Shown here in pieces: positions 57,783-64,000 of a DNA stretch of 64,000 nt; the stretch's first letter is position 1, and each line of letters begins with the position of its first letter. Under the pieces are notes generated by a model. It did not search any database and was not told the origin of the DNA. It saw only the letters and a program-made list of their open reading frames with translations. This stretch comes from Hippopus hippopus (lineage: Eukaryota; Mollusca; Bivalvia; Cardiida; Cardiidae), in contig OX328106.1 in assembly GCA_946811185.2 (NCBI GenBank), positions 10,086,777 through 10,150,776 of the forward strand, in the 5' to 3' direction. The position numbers were made by a program, and so were the translations under genes.

Positions 57783-58016
57783 ATATTAACCCTTTACCAA
57801 ACAACAAAATTTTAGACTGGTCCAAATTGAAAGCACTTGCAGACAACAAAATAAACGTAACTCAAAAATTGAAATTTGTTTCCAGCAGGGTAGAAAAAAA
57901 TTGTGGGAAAAGGAAAAAATGCTGGTTACCAGCATTTTGTCCTTTTCCCACAATGTGGTCAAAAGGCTTCTGTCTCAGGGCCATAAAAACCAAGGATTGT
58001 TTGGTAAAGAGTTAAG
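57783..58016. mobile_element. C-type MITE, near consensus
   Basis: TTAACCCTTTACCAAACAAC start; centre GAAAAAATGCTGGTTACCAG; end TTTGGTAAAGAGTTAAG. TTAA on both sides. Confidence 0.85.
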
Positions 58017-58055
58017 ATTTCGGAAAAGTATTCGTGTCAGTTGTGTCATGGCAAG

Positions 58056-58287
58056 TCTTAACTCTTTACCAAATGACAAAATTTTAGACTTCTTCAAATT
58101 GAAAGCATTTTTCAGATGACAAAATAGGTGTGACTCAAAAATTGAAATTTGTGCTTGAAACGGTAGAAAACACTGTGGGAAAAGGAAAAAAATGCTGGTA
58201 ACCAGCATTTTGTCCTTTTCCTACAATGTTTTAAAAGGCTTTTATTCTTATGGTTGTTAAAAGTTGGGATTGTGAGGTAAAGTGTTA
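58056..58287. mobile_element. C-type MITE, near consensus
   Basis: TTAACTCTTTACCAAATGAC start; centre AAATGCTGGTAACCAGCATT; end GAGGTAAAGTGTTAA. Confidence 0.85.
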
Positions 58288-58309
58288 AATTTCCAGACGC
58301 TGAGGTTTA

Positions 58310-58400
58310 CATAGCATGAGAAAGTTGAAACATTGGTGCAAAAGGAGAAAACTGGGGTTGCCAGCATTTTCCTGTCTCAACTTAATTTCTAACCCTTTGA
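58310..58400. repeat. C-type MITE fragment
   Basis: GGTGCAAAAGGAGAAAACTGG and GCCAGCATTTTCC; diverged, both ends missing. Confidence 0.45.
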
Positions 58401-58484
58401 TGACTTTTGCCACAAGTAAAGCCAAACTTCAGGATACAAGTCTTATTACTTAAATTTTGTTGAAACTGGGTTTTTCTTACCATT

Positions 58485-58655
58485 AGAAAGTTGAAAACAT
58501 TGTGGCAATAGGAGAAAACGCTTGTAGTAAGCTTTTCTCCTTTTGACAAAATATTATTTTCATTACTTTTTAACATTATTTACATCCTTTAAGGCATTAT
58601 CTATATTTGTCTGCTGCAAATGCTTTCAATTTGATAGTAAGAAATTATCTTACCT
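58485..58655. repeat. C-type MITE, diverged
   Basis: GAAAACATTGTGGCAATAGG; CTGCAAATGCTTTCAATTTG; end ACCTGGTAAAC. Confidence 0.55.
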
Positions 58656-58847
58656 GGTAAACAGGATGATTTTCAGCAAAAAATTCTGTCCAGGATGTTG
58701 GAAATAATAGTGCTTGGAAGATTTAAGAAAAAAGATAACAAAAATGTGCCAAGAGAAACCATTATTCATCCAAGTAATGTGTTCTCTTTCCATAATGTTT
58801 TTCATCCAAAAATTGTATGAATTGAGCTGGGGAAACATTAAACATGT

Positions 58848-58985
58848 TTAACTCTTTACCACACAGTCCTGAGTTTTAAAGACCCTGAAGAGGAAGGCTT
58901 TTGAAAACATTGTGGGAAAAGAAAGAATTGTTGGTAATCAGCATATTGTTCTTTTCCCATATTATTTTCAAAATCTTTACCCTTC
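58848..58985. repeat. C-type MITE, right part lost
   Basis: TTTAACTCTTTACCACACAG start; truncated where the next copy begins. Confidence 0.65.
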
Positions 58986-59205
58986 ACCAAACAATCCCTG
59001 GTTTTTACGACCCTGAGATAGAAGCCTTTTGAAAACATTACCGGTAAAGGAGAAAATGCTAGTAACCAGCATTTTCTCCTTTTCCCAAAATGTTTTGTAC
59101 CCTGCTAGAAACAAATTTCCATTTTTGAGTTACGTTTAATTTGTCATCTTCAAGTGCTTTCAGTTTGGACCAGTCTAAAATTTTGTAGTTTGGTAAAGAG
59201 TTAAA
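58979..59205. mobile_element. C-type MITE
   Basis: ACCCTTCACCAAACAATCCC start; perfect centre (GGAGAAAATGCTAGTAACCA, CAGCATTTTCTCC); end GTTTGGTAAAGAGTTAA. A right-end fragment of another copy follows at 59220-59290. Confidence 0.75.
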
Positions 59206-59978
59206 GACAGATACTGTCATTTGTGCCCCATTTTATTTGTCATCTGCAAATGCTTTCACTTTGGACTGGTCTAAAACTTTGCAGTGTTGATAAGATTTAG
59301 ATAGTTGTTTATAGGAATAAGGATATTGATTAAAAAGATAGAAAGTATTATATAATTTCATGTACTGTATTGACATGGTTTTCTATTTAATTAAACTGTT
59401 AAATTGTTAAAATATTACTATTTCCTTGTATAACTCAGTTCACATTCTGTTTTTAATGTCTGTCTAAACTTCTCAAAGTCTGACCACTTCTCCCTATTTT
59501 GAAAAATTTCTCCTAATTCTCAGGCTAGAGAGAAGTAGCTTCTCCTCTAATTCTGAGAGTTGGCAGAGGCCTGAGTATTAAAACCTGACAATACACTTAG
59601 AATTTAAGGAGATTTCACAATCATGTTTAACCCTGTATTTGATACAGCAGATTATCCATTACCAACATCGGAAGATATGTTCATAAAATTAGGTTGGGGA
59701 CAACACTTTAAAGAAATTGACATGTGTCATGTGTACTAACATGTATGATTAGATGAGCAGTCGCATGAATTTGTGACAAATTCACAATATATGGGTCATT
59801 ACTGATACTGAATAAGTGGAAATATTGTGATGTGGAAATTTCTGTGATTTTGCGAATTTGAAAAATTTGCACAATTTTCTGTTTGTTAGTTTTACCACAA
59901 ATATACCAACAAATAATAAGTGTTTTGAAATCACAAACATTTCCATAATCAGTAATTCACATTTTTTTTGACACATGT

Positions 59979-60376
59979 ATATGTCGTAGGCCAGATCGGA
60001 ATCTAGGCAGATCTGGAATCTGCCCAGGCAGATCCGGAATCTGCCTAGACCAAATTAGAATTAAAATTTTGTGTAGACCAAAATAGATTCTTTTCCAAAT
60101 TTTTTAATCATATTAATCCACATGTGTTTACAACTGAGATTGCTCCGTTTAATCTTACTCAGAATTTCTGATTAAAACTTTTATGTTGGTGTTTAAGTTA
60201 AATAAGATGGTTTATATGTAGTTGCACAATATTAAACGAGAAAATCTTCCAATTTGGTCTAGGCAGATTGTGGAGCTGCCTAGCCAAACTGGAACCCTAT
60301 TTTATTCTGGACAGAATTCCAGTTTGGTCTAGGCAGATTCCAGATCTGTCTAGATTCCAGTTTGGACTATGACATA
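59979..60376. mobile_element. Foldback element with TCTAGGCAGAT repeats
   Basis: Ends ATATGTCGTAGGCCAGATCG and, inverted, ATATGTCATAGTCCAAACTG. Several direct and inverted copies of TCTAGGCAGAT(C/T)(T/C)GGAATCTGCC-like words (first part TCTAGGCAGATCTGGAATCT) sit in each arm around an AT-rich middle. Non-coding. Confidence 0.7.
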
Positions 60377-60984
60377 TATATATATCCATGTACACAGTAT
60401 CTTAAGCTTCCATATAGAGTTTCAAGTTCACCCGCAATATTCTACCAAACTATGGTCATGGTGCTGTAAATATTGGATTCTGTGGGTTGCATATTAGATG
60501 ATACCACTATTACAAGTCAAAATGATGATGATGAGTCAGTGTTGAAAAGACAAGCCCAAATAAATATTAAATTGAGTTAGGAAAGAAAAGTATTTTTTTA
60601 CTTCAAGATGAAGTTGAATATTTTGTTTTTAGGGTAAATAAGGATGGCATTTAGCCATCCAAAAGGAGGGTGGAAGCCATAATGTAAATTCCTGGACCTA
60701 AAACAAAAAAGGGTTGTAATCTTGACTTGGTATTGTCAAGTATTCTAGGAAACTCACTCCAAATTTGTCTACAGTAATTGAACCCTTGACATATTTGTTG
60801 AAAAGCAAAAATCTATGGGTTTGGACTAAGAAATGTAAACAAGCCTGAGAAAAAGTAAAAAAAAAAAACCAAACCACTTAGTTCTTTAGATATACTGGTG
60901 CATAATCAATCCAAACAATCCATGGGTCGGTAAAAAAAGCAGACAATATAGAACATAGAGTTAAGCAGACAATATAGATTTTTT

Positions 60985-61726
60985 CAAGATTTTATTCATA
61001 CTTATGCATATACATGCATTTCGTATCATACACATATACATATTCGAAACCAAATAGGTCATTTAAAAAGAAAGATGAATATAAATAATCAAATGTTACA
61101 ATAAGACTCAGGAAAGAAAATAAGATGGAAAGCTGGAAATGTGGAGAATGAGCATGGACAATCTAGGTATTTAATCACTGTATAGTATCGTGTATGTTTT
61201 CGTTGCAGATGGAAATCATTAGACTTGCCTCCGTATTGATCATACAGTCAACAACAAAGACAACTCTATCGACCAATCATATTACTAAATAGTGTGGAAT
61301 TTTATGGTTAAACACTTAACCCCTAACTTAAACCCTTACCAAACAATCCAGTGTTCTAATGACCCCGAAAAAGCAGAATTAGGAAACCATTGTATGAAAG
61401 GGAGAAAAAACCAGTGACAAGCATTCTCTCCCTTTCTCACAATGCTCGCCGCTCCTTCAGAGACCAGACTCATCGTTAAAACCGAAGTAAGTTTGTCGTC
61501 ATTAAATGATTGTATTTGGACAAGAATAGAATTTTGTTGGATGGCAAAGAGTAGGGTGGACTTGTAAAACTACAGAACCCAAAGAAACGTTAGGAACTGA
61601 AACGTTGAAGCTAAGGTAATACATAAATAATACATACAGACTATATAAATGAACTAAGTACTGACAACAGAAAGTTTAAATATATTGTTTCATGAATAAA
61701 TGTATGGTCGCTTACTGAGGCACAAT
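60985..61726 (-). other. 3' UTR of the truncated LINE, with nested C MITE
   Basis: Non-coding sequence between the ORF stop and the left foldback arm, where a T-rich tract (GATTTTTTCAAG) on the + strand corresponds to the LINE 3' tail. It holds a degenerate C-type MITE at 61325-61555. Confidence 0.5.
61325..61555. mobile_element. C-type MITE nested in LINE 3' UTR
   Basis: TTAAACCCTTACCAAACAAT start; GAGAAAAAACCAGTGACAAG centre; end TGGATGGCAAAGAGTA. Diverged. Confidence 0.55.
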
Positions 61727-62345
61727 TTAAGAGGAAACGACGTTGATAACGGATAAACGGCGCTTTACAGCTACGTTAATAAAATAGCAAAGATTTAAGA
61801 TTGTTTGTTTGTTACAATTAGTCAACATTTCTATAAATCTGTACATACTTGGTTTTTTATAATAATATTTTTTCATATATTTTTGACGAATATCGCTATA
61901 CACGTCACAAATCAAGACAAAATGATACCCGTCTTCTATATCCGACTTCTTACAGATCAGGCAACTTCTTTCGTTACGCGCAATGTGGTTTCTCCCATAC
62001 CTGCCCGTCTCTATTAAGTTATGAGACGAAACTCGAAGACGAGTCAACATACTTCTAAGATACTTAGTTTGTATCTTCTGAATATAATCCTCCAAACCAA
62101 AAATCGGTTTCAAGTGAAAATACAAATGATTAAGAACAGATTTATTTTCTATATCAGACATCCAAGATTGTTTGAAACAATCCAATAACCGATTCTTAAA
62201 AACTGTAATAAATTGCTTTTCATTGATATTATTTTGGAGGTCCCAATATTCTGAAAAACCATAGTTATTCAATATTGTTTTAACATTGTATGCCCGATTT
62301 CTCTCACCCATGGAACATTTAAGTAAGGAATTTTCGTACACCGTT
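61727..62345 (-). pseudogene. 5'-truncated LINE, ORF2 C-terminus
   Basis: About 205 residues of the C-terminal domain of a second, different LINE on the - strand: YENSLLKCSMGERNRAYNV, then GFSEYWDLQNN, then LRSMLTRLRVSSHNLIETGR, a C-x2-C...H-x4-C knuckle (CLICKKSDIEDGYHFVLIC) and a basic end. The open frame extends upstream to 62425, but those ~27 residues are foldback-arm sequence, not LINE. Truncation at the 5' end is typical of aborted target-primed reverse transcription. No RT or endonuclease is present in this copy. Confidence 0.75.
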
Positions 62346-63261
62346 TTCACAAAGAATGGTAATGTAACAGATGATAAAACACAGACAATATAGACAAAGA
62401 AAGGCCACATGCAAAACGCAGACAATGTAGTTCAAGGTACTCAGAAGTACCTGACTTTCCTCCTGGTTATTAGCTAAATATCTTTTCATTTAAAACAAGA
62501 TTCCTTTAAACTTCACTTATTTCAAACTCCCCTGCCCCCCTCCCTGCTATTTATTCATTGCTTTGAGGCAAAATAATGAAACAGGTACATATATTCAAAA
62601 GCTTCATTTGTATATCATACAGTATAATTGATCTATTTTTATCATTTGTATGGTCCCAAAATAAAAGTATCAAGTTGGTAGATTCATTTCAATTAAAGTA
62701 ATCGAGTCTTAAATAAAACCTTATGTTTAGTCTTCCTTCAATTTAAAATGTATGGAAATGAAACTTGAGTAACAACACTCCCCCCTTTATACACCGATTT
62801 GTAAATAAATGCAATTGAACTAATTGGTATAATGTGCTGAATTGAGATATAATCAATGAAAATTTCATCAAAGTCTATTTACTCATTTAACAGGTATTTC
62901 AGAAAACTTCCTTGAACTTTTATTTCTTCGTTTTGCATATAGCCCTTCTTTGTCTATATTGTCTGTGTTTTATCACCAGTTCTATTACCCTTTTTTGTGT
63001 ATTTTGTCTGCTTAACACTATGTTCTATATTGTCTGCGTTTTTTACAGTCCCCAAGCCATATGTAGACCTGTGATCAATAAAGTTGAAAATCAACATTTA
63101 TACTGGTTATTGCTGTTGAGCAGACTCTTGAAAAAATTACACAATCTGAGAAAAAGATGTTATCAACCATCAGTTGAATGAAATTTTTAATGAAGTGATC
63201 CGCTGTTAGATCCTATTTGCTAGCATATTTCTAGCATCACCTTCTATTAGTACTTTCAGTA

Positions 63262-63406
63262 CTTTGATGTAACAAGCTTTTTATCTCATACGCATATGTA
63301 CATTTGACATGAAAAGCACGAATAGTCACGTGGTAAGTTAGATAGAAAATCTCGTGCCGTGATATATGGGAAATATACCACGGCACTCGTTTTCTATCCC
63401 ATACAA
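63262..63406. repeat. Hairpin element, second copy
   Basis: GTAACAAGCTTTTTATCTCA start as at 54838; the hairpin loop is shortened relative to 54840-55018. Confidence 0.75.
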
Positions 63407-64000
63407 TAAAGTGGTTTGGCCAATCTAATAGTCGTTATGTTCATATGCAGGAAACTTGGATTTTACCGGAAGTATTTTTCTAGAACCACAGAGTGAATAT
63501 TCACAAATTATCTGTATGATAAAACGATCGAACCTCATTGAAAATGAAGAAAGTCCAATGACTGGTGGAAAAAAGGACCAATTTGATGATATACGAGTAT
63601 TTTTATTTATGTAACTGAGTTCACATTATTGACCTCATTTCTTTGTAACTCGCAGGAATTATTCTGTGATATGATAAACACAACCGTTGAATTTGGCTTG
63701 AATGCAAAAAAAAAAAAGGCCATGTGAGATTATATATATTTTTTTAATTATTATTATTTTTCTTTTATCTATGTGTTCAATTCTATCTTTATGCAAACTT
63801 ATTAAGTTGTACACGAAAGGCCATGAGTTCAAACGCAACAAAAACAAAATATGTTTTGTCTTTTGTTATCCTTTTTGTTCATTTTAAGTCTATGATAGAC
63901 TTCAGAATTCTGATTTCTTGTTGAAGAAAAGTACATGCACACTTTGATTGTTTGAACTTTAAAAGCGTTGGGGCCTATCTGAAGGTGTGGAATTATTTTG

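Larger units (their letters stand above)
60937..63047. mobile_element. Foldback element with nested LINE
   Basis: The outer arms are inverted copies: 60937-60982 (GCAGACAATATAGAACATAG core) against 63003-63047. The inner arms 62348-62420 and 62925-62998 also match inverted (GATAAAACACAGACAATATA). The left arm is thus split by the segment 60985-62347, which is a LINE 3' part. The motif AGACAATATAG recurs along both arms. No transposase is seen. Confidence 0.65.

Overview
The window is eukaryotic: AT-rich, intron-containing and dominated by transposable elements. It most likely comes from a bivalve mollusc. That assignment is an inference from the mix of tRNA-derived SINEs, short palindromic MITEs, an APE-type LINE with a 2A-like leader and a two-exon NK-class homeobox gene; the species cannot be named from sequence alone. 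There is no sign of bacterial operons, CRISPR arrays or rRNA.

Only one host protein-coding gene is well supported: an NK1/Nkx1 (slouch/SAX-type) homeobox gene on the + strand. Exon 1 (24784-25249) carries the start codon and an eh1/TN-like repressor motif. Exon 2 (33934-34490) carries the homeodomain and stop. A phase-1 intron of 8684 bp separates them and is packed with MITEs, but holds one ~750 bp repeat-free AT-rich block (about 31540-32290) that looks like a conserved enhancer candidate. The ~600 bp upstream of exon 1 is also largely repeat-free and has a CCAAT box and two GC boxes.

The rest is mobile DNA. (i) 8733-10227: a full-length Tc1-like transposon with 40-bp inverted repeats identical by hand alignment, TA target duplication and a transposase disabled by one frameshift. 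(ii) 39160-45897: a nest in which a mariner-type element (transposase on the - strand, start near 45705) has been invaded by a 565 bp TIR MITE and by a nearly full-length APE/RT LINE (~40040-44421). (iii) 60937-63047: a foldback element invaded by a 5'-truncated LINE, whose 3' part in turn carries a MITE. (iv) ~57049-57570: a decayed Ty3/gypsy gag-pol remnant. (v) Many copies of several palindromic families, called here A (ends GAGCCATGCTCTG), B (~55 bp palindrome around AGATCAGACTGCAC), C (TTAA-flanked, ends CCCTTTACC), E (ends ATTCACCAACCATTC), F and G, plus tRNA-derived SINEs (D). (vi) A 30-bp tandem array grown inside an A copy (46473-46682), a ~1 kb tandem duplication (53774-55981), telomere-like TTAGGG-related repeats (4005-4060) and microsatellites.

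Most short open frames in the window are by-products of these repeats. Stretches not listed as features were read and hold nothing I can name. The main ones are 461-1130, 4400-6680, 10420-11500, 16160-17100, 35400-35890, 50850-51570, 56000-57040 and 63410-64000.
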